NCBI GenBank assembly: GCA_964386925.1
Contig: CAYLUU010000032.1
Coordinates: 1-24,275, forward strand
From: CAG-791 sp964386925
GTDB taxonomy: Bacteria; Bacillota; Clostridia; Lachnospirales; Lachnospiraceae
Length of the DNA: 24,275 nt
Reading direction: 5' to 3'
The notes below the pieces were generated by a model that was not told the origin of the DNA, made no database searches, and saw only the letters and a program-made list of their open reading frames with translations. The translations under genes and the position numbers were made by a program. Position 1 is the first letter of the stretch, and the number at the start of each line of letters is the position of its first letter. Shown piece by piece: positions 8,302 to 15,545 of the stretch.

Positions 8302-9878
8302 TTCTCCGCGAATAGTCTGCGTTTGCGTTCCAGCATCTCATCCAGGTTCTCCATGTATACCGAGACTTCCTTCGCATTGTCGCAGCGCTCGATCCGTCCG
8401 CCTGGGAAGACTCTTTTGGTGACAGATCCTGCGCCCAGCGCCACGATGGTCTGTACTTCTTCCATGATCAGGATGTTGTAGATGCCGTATTTGCCCTCCC
8501 GGGCGTAGCCGACATTTTCGAAGTTCCCGGACATGTTCTTCTGCCGGTAGAGATAATACGGCTTCATATCCATCGTTTCTGCTGCAGCTTCGGCGATCTT
8601 CATGGTTTCATCAGTATTGATGAGGACAGGATACCCCTTCTCATCAATCACCCTGCGCAGTCTGGAGGCGCGCTTGATTGCCAGTGAATGTACCGTCAGA
8701 GAATCCGGATTCAATGCCCGAATGGCCTCTGTCGTCTGTCGTACATCTTCTGCATCCTCTCCCGGAAGTCCCAGGATCAAATCCATATTGATGTTGTCAA
8801 AGCCGCACGCTCTTGCACCCTGATAGATGTCGATGACTTGCTGTACCGTATGATGACGACCGATAATGCGAAGGGTTTCCTCCTTCATGGTCTGCGGATT
8901 CACGCTGATTCTGGTAACCGGATGGCGGCGCAGTGCTTCCAGCTTCTCCCTCGTGATGCTGTCCGGGCGACCCGCTTCTACCGTGAATTCCTGCACTGTA
9001 CTCATGTCAAAATACCGCTCAATCGCGGTGCACAACCGGTCCAGTTCCTCCGCTTCCAACGAGGTTGGTGTTCCCCCTCCAATGTAGATCGTATCCAGGA
9101 TTTGTCCCTGCATCAGCCTGGCTGTCTCTTCCAGTTCCCGCTCCAATGCATCCAGATATTCACCGATCCGATCCTTCCACATTGCAATATTGAAGGAAGG
9201 GAAGGAACAGTACAGACAGGTGGTCGGGCAGAACGGAATTCCGATGTACAGGCTATAGCCGTTTTCATAATGAATCCCGCTAAGGATCCGTTTCTCGCGC
9301 CGGGCAATATCAACAGAGAGTCTTGCCTTCTCTTCAGAGACTCTATGCTCCTGCATCAGACGCTGCACGGTCTCTTCCTCGCCGCTTCCCTCGTCCATCC
9401 AGGTCATGGCAATCTTCGTCGGACGGATACCGATAAGATCCCCCCATGGAAGGGACCTTCCTGTATACGAGCAAAGCGAGTCATACAGAAACCGCTTCAG
9501 ACTGTCCTTGGTTTCCTTTGATTTAGCAGAAAAGTCTGTTCCATCAAGAGCCGGCAGCTGATACTCCGTTTGGCATTCCGTTCCTGCTGCAGCCTCCATT
9601 CCGGAATCTTTCTTCCCGCTTTTTGCTCCCGCTGCGCTCTTAGGATCAGATTTATTTTCTGCCAGCTTGCACGCTTCTGCCGTAAAGAGCAGGCAAATCT
9701 CCCCCGGAAGAAACCGAACGCGCAGGAAGTCTTCCTGTCCCTGCGCATCCTTTCGTATTTTCTCACTGTTGGCATCCCCATCCACCAGGACCTTCACTTC
9801 CTGCTCCGGGTAAAACGCCTTCACCAGCGAATGAATCTCATAACGATATAAATCAATGTTCTCCGATACTAACAGCAC
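8298..9878 (-). CDS. hemZ: radical SAM coproporphyrinogen dehydrogenase-like protein HemZ
   Basis: HemZ is a HemN-family radical SAM enzyme linked to oxygen-independent coproporphyrinogen III oxidation. Its true substrate in anaerobes is less certain. I choose a GTG start at 9876-9878 because GGGAG stands 8 bases before it and the encoded MLLVSENIDLYRYEI matches the family N-terminus. The upstream ATG at 9948-9950 would overlap the previous gene and lacks a family match. This gives 526 residues. The [4Fe-4S] motif CPTTCLYC is at about residues 217-224, followed by YIGGGTPTSLEAEEL, the TVEAGRPDSIT region and MDLILGLPGE. A hydrophilic Lys/Ser/Ala-rich stretch at about residues 72-125 looks like a disordered linker and explains the extra length. 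It is the third gene after rel and the MBL hydrolase. Confidence 0.92.
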   Translation of the reverse strand: MLLVSENIDLYRYEIHSLVKAFYPEQEVKVLVDGDANSEKIRKDAQGQEDFLRVRFLPGEICLLFTAEACKLAENKSDPKSAAGAKSGKKDSGMEAAAGTECQTEYQLPALDGTDFSAKSKETKDSLKRFLYDSLCSYTGRSLPWGDLIGIRPTKIAMTWMDEGSGEEETVQRLMQEHRVSEEKARLSVDIARREKRILSGIHYENGYSLYIGIPFCPTTCLYCSFPSFNIAMWKDRIGEYLDALERELEETARLMQGQILDTIYIGGGTPTSLEAEELDRLCTAIERYFDMSTVQEFTVEAGRPDSITREKLEALRRHPVTRISVNPQTMKEETLRIIGRHHTVQQVIDIYQGARACGFDNINMDLILGLPGEDAEDVRQTTEAIRALNPDSLTVHSLAIKRASRLRRVIDEKGYPVLINTDETMKIAEAAAETMDMKPYYLYRQKNMSGNFENVGYAREGKYGIYNILIMEEVQTIVALGAGSVTKRVFPGGRIERCDNAKEVSVYMENLDEMLERKRRLFAEK

Positions 9879-9921
9879 GTTTCGTTCTCCCGTAATCTGT
9901 AAGCCATTTTGCCGCTGCCTT

Positions 9922-10599
9922 TTACACCATCGTGTTGTACTGCATTTCATGTCCGATGGTCGTTGTGCCTCCGTGTCCCGGCAACACCTGCGTATTCTCC
10001 GGCAGTGTGAACAGCTTCTCCCGAATGGAACGGACCAGCTGACTCATCGAACCCGTAGGAAAATCCGTTCGTCCCACCGACTCCTCGAACAAGGTATCTC
10101 CTGCCAGCAGCAGCGGTTCTTTGCCGGTATTCTCCAGATAATAGCAGCAGCTGCCTTCTGTATGTCCCGGCGTTAAGATGCATCGGAAGGTCATTCCAGC
10201 CTCTGTAAACTCCTCCCCATTCCGTAAAAAGACATCCGGCCGAATGGTCTTGGGATTCCCGTATGCGGCAGAAAGATTTGCCTCCGTATCCTGAATCAGG
10301 CGTTTCTCCTCCTCGCTGATATAGACCTTCGCTCCCGTCCGATCCACGATCTCCTGCACACCGCCGATGTGATCAAAATGTGCATGTGTAACCAAAATCG
10401 CCGCAATATGAAGGCCTTTTTCTTCCATGGCATCCACCAGCGCATTCCCATGGTCGGCCGGATCCACGAGAACCGTTTCCGCACTGCCTTCCCGGTGCAG
10501 GTAGTACACATTTGTCTGTACCATGCCGATGGTAAAACCGCCCAGAAGGACGTTTCCCTCCGCTTCTGCAGCCTGTTTCGGATTTTCCTTCTCATTCAT
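9922..10599 (-). CDS. MBL-fold metal hydrolase (glyoxalase II-like)
   Basis: This 225-residue cytoplasmic metallo-beta-lactamase-fold hydrolase has a complete two-metal ligand set: THAHFDH at residues 71-77 (H72, H74, D76, H77), the PGHTEGS histidine (H146), GDTLF Asp (D168) and LPGHG His (H209). FEESVGRTDFPTGS after the Asp is typical of the YcbL / GloB-like branch of hydroxyacylglutathione-hydrolase relatives. The real substrate is not known; a thioester hydrolase role is inference. The ATG is preceded by GAGGT, which overlaps the rel stop codon only 14 bp upstream, so translation was probably coupled to rel. The hemZ gene follows after a 43-bp gap. The three genes appear to form one transcript. 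Confidence 0.93.
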   Translation of the reverse strand: MNEKENPKQAAEAEGNVLLGGFTIGMVQTNVYYLHREGSAETVLVDPADHGNALVDAMEEKGLHIAAILVTHAHFDHIGGVQEIVDRTGAKVYISEEEKRLIQDTEANLSAAYGNPKTIRPDVFLRNGEEFTEAGMTFRCILTPGHTEGSCCYYLENTGKEPLLLAGDTLFEESVGRTDFPTGSMSQLVRSIREKLFTLPENTQVLPGHGGTTTIGHEMQYNTMV

Positions 10600-10613
10600 C
10601 TTACGCTGTACCT

Positions 10614-12566
10614 CTATGCACGCTTGATATCAATGACGTTCGGAATCTGCCTGACCTTCTCAATAATAGCCGCCAGCTCCGCCTTTCCGCCGATGCGAAA
10701 TGCCACATTCATTGTTGCAAAGCCCTGCTTGTTCGTCCTCGTGTTCACGCCCACAATGGAGATATTCTTCTCTGTGAAGGTCCGGGACACATCCGACAAG
10801 AGTCCCGCACGGTCACTTGCATAGATGTTGATCTCTGCCTCGAATTCACCGTCCACCGTATTCTCAGCATCATTCTCCCAATCTGCATCGATGAGACGAA
10901 CGCGGTCAATTTCCGGCAGATTCATCATATTAATGCAGTCAGAGCGGTGGATTGTTACGCCGCGTCCTCTTGTGACGTATCCGACAATTTCATCTCCCGG
11001 CACCGGATTGCAGCAGTGGGCATAATGCACCGCTACGTCATGAATGCCTTTAACCGTAATTCCGGAGCCCTTCCGGCGCATATGAGGCTTCGCTGCATTG
11101 TCCTCGACCTGGCGCAGAATCTCGTCGTCCGTCAGGTGAGCCTGGTGATCCTTTTCATAGAGCTCCAGCAGCTTGTTGGCTACCTGCCCTTCCTTCAATC
11201 CGCCGTGTCCGATGGCAGCCAGCACCGCATCCCATTCACGGAAGCCGTACTTGTGCAGAACAGCATCCATGTATTCGGGCTGCAGCAGCTGGTCTTCCTT
11301 CAATCCTTTTGTTTTGCAATAGGCATCAAAAGCCTCGCGGCCGCGGATAATATTGTCTTCCTTCTGGTTCTTCTTAAACCATTGGTTGATCTTGTTCTTA
11401 GCCGAGGCGCTCTTGCAGACACTCAGCCAGTCGAGGCTGGGGCCGCGGGAATTCTGTGAAGTGATGATTTCAATACGATCGCCGTTCTGAATTTGGTAAT
11501 CAATCGGCACCAGCTTTCCGTTAACACGGGCACCTACCATCTTATTGCCGACGGCGGAGTGAACCGCATAGGCAAAGTCAATCGGCGTCGAGCCGGCAGG
11601 CAGGTTCTTGACCTCTCCGCCGGGGGTAAAGCAGTACACGCTGTCGGAGAACAGGTCAAGGTCGCTCTTTAGCAGCTGCATGAATTCCTTGTTGTCGGAC
11701 ATGGACTGCTGCCATTCCAGAATCTGCCGCAGCCAGGTCAGCTTCTCCTGCTCCGACTCATCCACCTTGCGGCCGTCACCGGCCACCTTGTATTTCCAGT
11801 GTGCAGCGATACCATATTCCGCCTCGCGATGCATCTCAAACGTGCGGATCTGAATTTCAAAGGGCTGTCCTGTCCTGCCGATCAGCGTCGTATGCAGGGA
11901 CTGGTAACCGTTTGCCTTCGGCATGGCGATGTAATCCTTAAAGCGCCCGGGAATTGGCTTATACATCTCGTGAATCACGCCGAGTGCTGCATAGCAGTCC
12001 TTTACGGTATTCACAATAATGCGAACCGCGAACAGATCATAGATTTCATCCAGCGTCTTGTGCTGGTTAACCATCTTCTTGTAAATACTGAAAAAATGCT
12101 TCACGCGGCCATCCACTCTGGCCTCTATGCCGGCTTCCTTGACAGCCTTTGCCACGCGTTCCGCAATCTCTTCTACATAGTGCTCCCGCTCCGATTTGCG
12201 TTCCTTTACCTGCTGCACCAGTTCCTGATAGGTGTCCGGCTTGAGGTAACGCAGGGAAAGATCATCCAGCTCAACCTTGATCTTGCTGATGCCCAGTCTC
12301 GATGCAATCGGAGAATAAATATCCAGCGTCTCCTGCGCGATACGCTTCTGCTTTTCCGGCGGCTGGTACTGAAGCGTTCGCATATTATGCAGGCGATCTG
12401 CCAGTTTAATCAGGATGACACGGATGTCCTTAACCATTGCAAGGAACATCTTGCGCAGATTCTCGGCCTGCATCTCCTGCTGTGCCTGCGTCTTGTCTGC
12501 ATAATCTCCGGAAAGCTGGATCTTCTTGAGCTTTGTCACGCCGTCCACGAGATTGGCAACATCCAT
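10614..12566 (-). CDS. rel: C-terminal Rel fragment: (p)ppGpp synthetase, TGS, zinc-finger-like and ACT domains
   Basis: This 650-residue open frame lies downstream of the internal stop and could restart at ATG 12564-12566, only 21 bases beyond it. It keeps the last hydrolase residues (ILIKLADRLHNMRTL) but lacks the HD metal ligands. It has the whole synthetase domain with GRFKDYIAMPKANGYQ and FEIQIRTFEMHREAEYGIAAHWKYK, then TGS, a Cys-containing regulatory segment and a C-terminal ACT domain. If translated, it would be a synthetase without a matching hydrolase. No good ribosome binding site precedes the ATG, so strong expression is doubtful; reinitiation after the stop is the only simple route. 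Confidence 0.6.
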   Translation of the reverse strand: MDVANLVDGVTKLKKIQLSGDYADKTQAQQEMQAENLRKMFLAMVKDIRVILIKLADRLHNMRTLQYQPPEKQKRIAQETLDIYSPIASRLGISKIKVELDDLSLRYLKPDTYQELVQQVKERKSEREHYVEEIAERVAKAVKEAGIEARVDGRVKHFFSIYKKMVNQHKTLDEIYDLFAVRIIVNTVKDCYAALGVIHEMYKPIPGRFKDYIAMPKANGYQSLHTTLIGRTGQPFEIQIRTFEMHREAEYGIAAHWKYKVAGDGRKVDESEQEKLTWLRQILEWQQSMSDNKEFMQLLKSDLDLFSDSVYCFTPGGEVKNLPAGSTPIDFAYAVHSAVGNKMVGARVNGKLVPIDYQIQNGDRIEIITSQNSRGPSLDWLSVCKSASAKNKINQWFKKNQKEDNIIRGREAFDAYCKTKGLKEDQLLQPEYMDAVLHKYGFREWDAVLAAIGHGGLKEGQVANKLLELYEKDHQAHLTDDEILRQVEDNAAKPHMRRKGSGITVKGIHDVAVHYAHCCNPVPGDEIVGYVTRGRGVTIHRSDCINMMNLPEIDRVRLIDADWENDAENTVDGEFEAEINIYASDRAGLLSDVSRTFTEKNISIVGVNTRTNKQGFATMNVAFRIGGKAELAAIIEKVRQIPNVIDIKRA

Positions 12567-12587
12567 GCCGAATTCTGCTTCAATTTC

Positions 12588-12590
12588 TTA
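12588..12590 (-). other. in-frame TAA inside rel
   Basis: The plus strand reads TTA here, giving TAA on the coding strand between AAG and GAA. It is the only stop in the 811-codon frame and falls ten codons after the HD of the HDxxED motif. Confidence 0.95.
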
Positions 12591-13049
12591 CTTTGTGTAG
12601 ATGGTATCTTCCACAACATCGTGCAAAAGCCCTGCTGCGATGGTCTCCAGATCCATTTCCAGATCTGCCAGAATGATGGCGACATCCAGCGGGTGAATGA
12701 TATAGGGTTCTCCGCTCTTGCGCTTTTGCCCCTCATGTGCCGCGCTGGCCAGACGATATGCCTTCTCGATCAGGGACAGGTCATCGCTGGGGTGATATTT
12801 GCGCACCCGAATCAGGAGATCCTGATAGAGCTCCTCCGGTGTCAGAAATTCTTCGATATGCTCAATGGTCCCGTTATCGAAGCCTGCCGGCTTGTCACTG
12901 CCGACGATGGTCTCTTCTTTTACAGCCGGTGCTGCAGCAGTATCTGCAGGCACAGCAAAAGAAGAGCCTGAGCTGTATGTACCGGAGGTTGGACTTCCGA
13001 TTCGCTCACGCTCCTTGAAGATGCGTCCAGAATCATTCACTGATGTCAT
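12588..13049 (-). CDS. rel: N-terminal Rel fragment: partial HD-type (p)ppGpp hydrolase domain
   Basis: This 153-residue product would be made from the normal rel start. Residues 1-60 are Ser/Ala/Gly/Thr-rich and probably disordered. LTPEELYQDLLIRVRKYHP begins the conserved part. The hydrolase metal-site residues H119 (IIHP), H143, D144, E147 and D148 (HDVVED) are present. The domain's later Asp and Asn (in the LADRLHN motif) are beyond the stop, so this fragment alone should not hydrolyse ppGpp. The start is supported by AGGAG 6 bases upstream. Confidence 0.6.
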   Translation of the reverse strand: MTSVNDSGRIFKERERIGSPTSGTYSSGSSFAVPADTAAAPAVKEETIVGSDKPAGFDNGTIEHIEEFLTPEELYQDLLIRVRKYHPSDDLSLIEKAYRLASAAHEGQKRKSGEPYIIHPLDVAIILADLEMDLETIAAGLLHDVVEDTIYTK

Positions 13050-13098
13050 AAATGCTCCTGTCTCCCCAAACTTTTCCCAAACCCAATAGTGATGAAGA

Positions 13099-13127
13099 GT
13101 TTAACACAGAATCCGCGGTTTATTCAA
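13099..13127 (-). promoter_or_regulatory. weak candidate promoter for rel
   Basis: On the minus strand TTGAAT (13122-13127) and TTAAAC (13099-13104) are separated by 17 bases and lie about 50-80 bases before the rel ATG. The -35 matches four of six positions and the -10 only three. The location is reasonable but the score is weak. Confidence 0.3.
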
Positions 13128-13159
13128 GGCGGCAACAGATTACAAGGGAGTGGTAGCGT

Positions 13160-13219
13160 GGCGTAGTTACTGAGTAGACGCCGGCGACGGGTCCTGTCGG
13201 AGGTGTCCAGGGCTGGGAC
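13160..13219. other. GC-rich intergenic stretch with three consecutive small hairpins
   Basis: The gap between the rel promoter area and the groEL terminator holds GGCGT/ACGCC (13160-13164 with 13178-13182) enclosing a TACTGAGTA dyad, then CGACG/TGTCG (13185-13199), then GTCC/GGAC around CCAG-GG-CTGG (13205-13219). It has no credible coding frame. It may be a structured RNA, a small repeat element or untranslated 3' RNA of groEL. I do not recognise the family. Confidence 0.4.
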
Positions 13220-13243
13220 GGCTCATAAATTTGCGCAACGTAA

Positions 13244-13279
13244 GAAGCCCCCGGCCGCGATTCTGCGGCCGGGGGCTTC
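13244..13279 (-). terminator. intrinsic terminator of groESL
   Basis: This is a perfect 15-bp stem (13244-13258 with 13265-13279, mostly G-C) around a 6-base loop, 26 bp after the groEL stop. On the minus strand it is followed by TTACGTT, a poor T tract, but the stem is very stable. Confidence 0.85.
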
Positions 13280-13305
13280 CCGTGTCACTAACCTATGTGG
13301 ATAGA

Positions 13306-14925
13306 TTAATATCCCATGCCTGCGCCCTGTGCCGGAGCTGCTGCTGCGGGCTCCTTGATGGTAGCAACTGCTGCCTCGGTGGTCAGGAACGTGGATGCTA
13401 CAGAGCAAGCGTTCTGCAGTGCGCTTCTGGTTACCTTTACCGGATCCAGAACGCCGTCTTCCATCATGTCTACGTACTCTTCTGTGTAAGCATCAAAACC
13501 GATGCCCTCTGCAGACTCTTTCACCTTGTTGACGATGACAGATCCGTCCAGTCCTGCATTGGCTGCGATGTTGTACAGCGGAGCCTCCAGTGCCTTCAGG
13601 ATGATGCCTGCACCGGTCTTCTCATCACCGCTCAGGTCACCGAGGATTGCCTCAACTGCCTTCTGTGCATGAATGTAAGCAGATCCGCCGCCGAAGATTA
13701 CGCCTTCCTCAACGGCTGCCTTAGTAGCGTTGAGAGCATCCTCCATGCGATACTTTGCTTCCTTCATCTCGGTCTCGGTTGCTGCACCGACACGGATGAC
13801 GCCTACGCCGCCGCTGAGCTTTGCAAGACGCTCCTGGAGCTTCTCGCGATCGAACTCAGACTTGGTGTCTGCGATCTGCTTCTTGATCTGCTCAACTCTG
13901 TCATGCAGAGCAGCCTTGTCGCCCTCACCATCAACGATGGTGGTGTTCTCCTTCTCAACCTTTACGCTCTTTGCACGGCCGAGCTGCTCGATGGTAGCAT
14001 CCTTCAGCTCAAGGCCAAGGTCAGAAGAGATTACCTGGCCGCCGGTCAGGATTGCGATATCCTCCAGCATTGCCTTTCTGCGATCGCCATAGCCGGGAGC
14101 CTTTACTGCAACGACATCGAAAGTTCCGCGCAGCTTGTTTACGATCAGAGTGGTCAGAGCCTCACCTTCAACATCCTCAGCGATGATCAGGAGCTTTGCG
14201 CCCATCTTTACGATCTGCTCCAGAACCGGCAGGATATCCTGAATGTTGGAGATCTTCTTGTCAGTGATGAGGATATAAGGATCCTCCAGATTAGCGACCA
14301 TCTTCTCGGTATCATTGCACATATATGCGCTGATGTAGCCGCGGTCGAACTGCATGCCTTCTACCAGATCCAGCTCGGTCTGCATGGTCTTGGACTCCTC
14401 GATGGTGATTACGCCATCCTTGGAAACCTTCTCCATCGCATCTGCGATCATCTTGCCAACCCCAGCATCGCCGGAGGAAATGGTTGCAACCTTCTCAATG
14501 TCCTCCTTGCCCTTTACGGTGGTGCTCATCTTCTTGATGGAATCTACAGCGGCATCGGTTGCCTTCTTCATACCTTTGCGGAGCACGATCGGGTTGGCAC
14601 CTGCTGCCAGGTTCTTCATTCCCTCGTTAACCATAGCCTGAGCGAGAACGGTTGCGGTTGTGGTTCCGTCACCAGCTACGTCATTGGTCTTGGAAGCGGC
14701 CTCACGAATGATCTGTGCGCCCATGTTCTCGAACGAATCCTCGAGCTCGATTTCCTTTGCAATGGTAACACCGTCGTTGGTGATGGTCGGTGCACCGTAG
14801 CTCTTATCCAGGACTACGTTGCGTCCCTTCGGTCCCAGTGTGATCTTTACGGTATTTGCCAGCTTGTTAACGCCTTCTGCAAGAGCAACTCTTGCGTCTG
14901 TTCCCATCTTTAAATCCTTAGCCAT
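13306..14925 (-). CDS. groEL: chaperonin GroEL (Hsp60)
   Basis: GroEL forms the double-ring ATP-driven folding chamber in the cytoplasm, capped by GroES. The 539-residue length is normal. Visible family features are KITLGPKGRNVVLDKS near residues 28-43, the ATP site GDGTTTATVLAQ at about residues 86-97, EGMQFDRGYIS, the apical-domain stretch PYILITDKKISN, KAPGYGDRRKAML, and VEEGVIFGGGSAYIHA near residues 405-420. The C-terminus is an Ala/Pro-rich stretch ending GAGMGY instead of a long GGM tail. AGGAGG lies about 9 bases before the ATG. It follows groES by 116 bp, and both are read from the CIRCE-controlled promoter upstream of groES. Confidence 0.99.
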   Translation of the reverse strand: MAKDLKMGTDARVALAEGVNKLANTVKITLGPKGRNVVLDKSYGAPTITNDGVTIAKEIELEDSFENMGAQIIREAASKTNDVAGDGTTTATVLAQAMVNEGMKNLAAGANPIVLRKGMKKATDAAVDSIKKMSTTVKGKEDIEKVATISSGDAGVGKMIADAMEKVSKDGVITIEESKTMQTELDLVEGMQFDRGYISAYMCNDTEKMVANLEDPYILITDKKISNIQDILPVLEQIVKMGAKLLIIAEDVEGEALTTLIVNKLRGTFDVVAVKAPGYGDRRKAMLEDIAILTGGQVISSDLGLELKDATIEQLGRAKSVKVEKENTTIVDGEGDKAALHDRVEQIKKQIADTKSEFDREKLQERLAKLSGGVGVIRVGAATETEMKEAKYRMEDALNATKAAVEEGVIFGGGSAYIHAQKAVEAILGDLSGDEKTGAGIILKALEAPLYNIAANAGLDGSVIVNKVKESAEGIGFDAYTEEYVDMMEDGVLDPVKVTRSALQNACSVASTFLTTEAAVATIKEPAAAAPAQGAGMGY

Positions 14926-15041
14926 AACTCATAGCCTCCTGTTTCTTTTTCTTCAGAGGAATTCACTTCCATGCCATTCTGCATCTTTTGTGAATCTCTG
15001 TCTCGCTTCCTGCCGGTTCTTCTATCTTGTCCCTGCAGTGA

Positions 15042-15332
15042 TTACTCCATGATTGCCAGAATGTCGCTCTGACGAACGATGGTGTAGGTCTCATCCTCGC
15101 TGACCTTTACCTCGGTTCCGGAGTACTTGGAATAAACGACCTTGTCACCGGCCTTCACCTGCATGGGGATCAGCTTGCCGTCATCCGATGTCTTGCCGGG
15201 TCCTACTGCAACGACCTCAGCCTGCTGCGGCTTCTCCTTCTCTGCGCCGGGAATCACGATTCCGGATGCGGTTGTTGTCTCAGCCTCCAGTGCCTTCAGA
15301 ACAACTCTGTCTTCCAACGGAACTAATTTCAT
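15042..15332 (-). CDS. groES: co-chaperonin GroES (Hsp10)
   Basis: GroES is the lid of the GroEL chamber. The start is ATG 15330-15332, with AAGGAGG 8 bases before it and the family N-terminus MKLVPLEDRVVLKALEAE, giving the usual 96 residues. An earlier ATG at 15393-15395 would add 21 residues with no family match and is rejected. The mobile loop (ETTTASGIVIPGAEKEKPQQAEVVAVGPG) and the C-terminal DTYTIV-type strand (DETYTIVRQSDILAIME) are normal. It is the first gene of the heat-shock operon with groEL downstream. Confidence 0.98.
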   Translation of the reverse strand: MKLVPLEDRVVLKALEAETTTASGIVIPGAEKEKPQQAEVVAVGPGKTSDDGKLIPMQVKAGDKVVYSKYSGTEVKVSEDETYTIVRQSDILAIME

Positions 15333-15420
15333 AGTAACTGCCTCCTTAGCAAAATTTTGAGTCCGCCCAACCAGCGTCCTCTGTATGATAAGCAATCCGA
15401 TTTTCCGTAATGCTTGGTTG

Positions 15421-15447
15421 TTAGCACTCCTTTTCGTTGAGTGCTAA
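15421..15447. promoter_or_regulatory. CIRCE operator (HrcA binding site)
   Basis: This is a perfect CIRCE inverted repeat, TTAGCACTC-N9-GAGTGCTAA (15421-15429 and 15439-15447). It lies between the groES promoter and gene, and HrcA bound here represses groESL until heat shock. It also overlaps the candidate -35 box of the divergent plus-strand gene. Confidence 0.97.
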
Positions 15448-15464
15448 TCAACAGTAGTTATAAT
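15437..15464 (+). promoter_or_regulatory. predicted promoter of the plus-strand FMN oxidoreductase gene
   Basis: On the plus strand, TTGAGT (15437-15442) and a perfect TATAAT (15459-15464) are spaced by 16 bases. The expected start is near 15471, about 75 bases before the ATG. The -10 lies directly over the groESL -10 of the other strand, and the -35 is inside CIRCE. Confidence 0.55.
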
Positions 15465-15488
15465 AGTACCGGTGCAAAAGGAATGCAA
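15460..15488 (-). promoter_or_regulatory. predicted sigma-A promoter of groESL
   Basis: On the minus strand, TTGCAT (15483-15488) and TATTAT (15460-15465) are spaced by 17 bases. The CIRCE operator begins about 12 bases downstream of the -10, over the expected transcription start. Confidence 0.7.
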
Positions 15489-15545
15489 GAATTAAAATAA
15501 TAGTTTATTCTTTGTTTATAGATTACAACTTCAGGAGGAAGAATC

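Larger units (their letters stand above)
10614..13049 (-). pseudogene. rel: bifunctional (p)ppGpp synthetase/hydrolase Rel, interrupted by an in-frame TAA
   Basis: Rel makes and breaks down the stringent-response alarmones ppGpp and pppGpp. Reading from ATG 13047-13049 (AGGAG 6 bases upstream), the frame has 811 codons and is open except for TAA at 12588-12590, codon 154. Both sides match Rel in the same frame: before the stop LLHDVVEDTIYTK, after it EIEAEFGMDVANLVDG, where an intact gene would be expected to read K-E-E-I. A single G-to-T change turning GAA into TAA explains it. Domains in order: a low-complexity N-terminal ~60 residues, HD hydrolase (split by the stop), synthetase with GRFKDY and PKANGYQSLHT, TGS, the zinc-finger-like HYAHCCNPVPGDEI region, and C-terminal ACT. 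The RFKD form marks the bifunctional type. The alternatives are a real nonsense mutation or a base-call error. Confidence 0.85.

Noticed and set aside
13231..14913. Plus-strand open frame of 560 codons antisense to groEL
   Set aside because: It mirrors groEL codon for codon, has no family match and no reason to be translated; GroEL on the other strand is certain.
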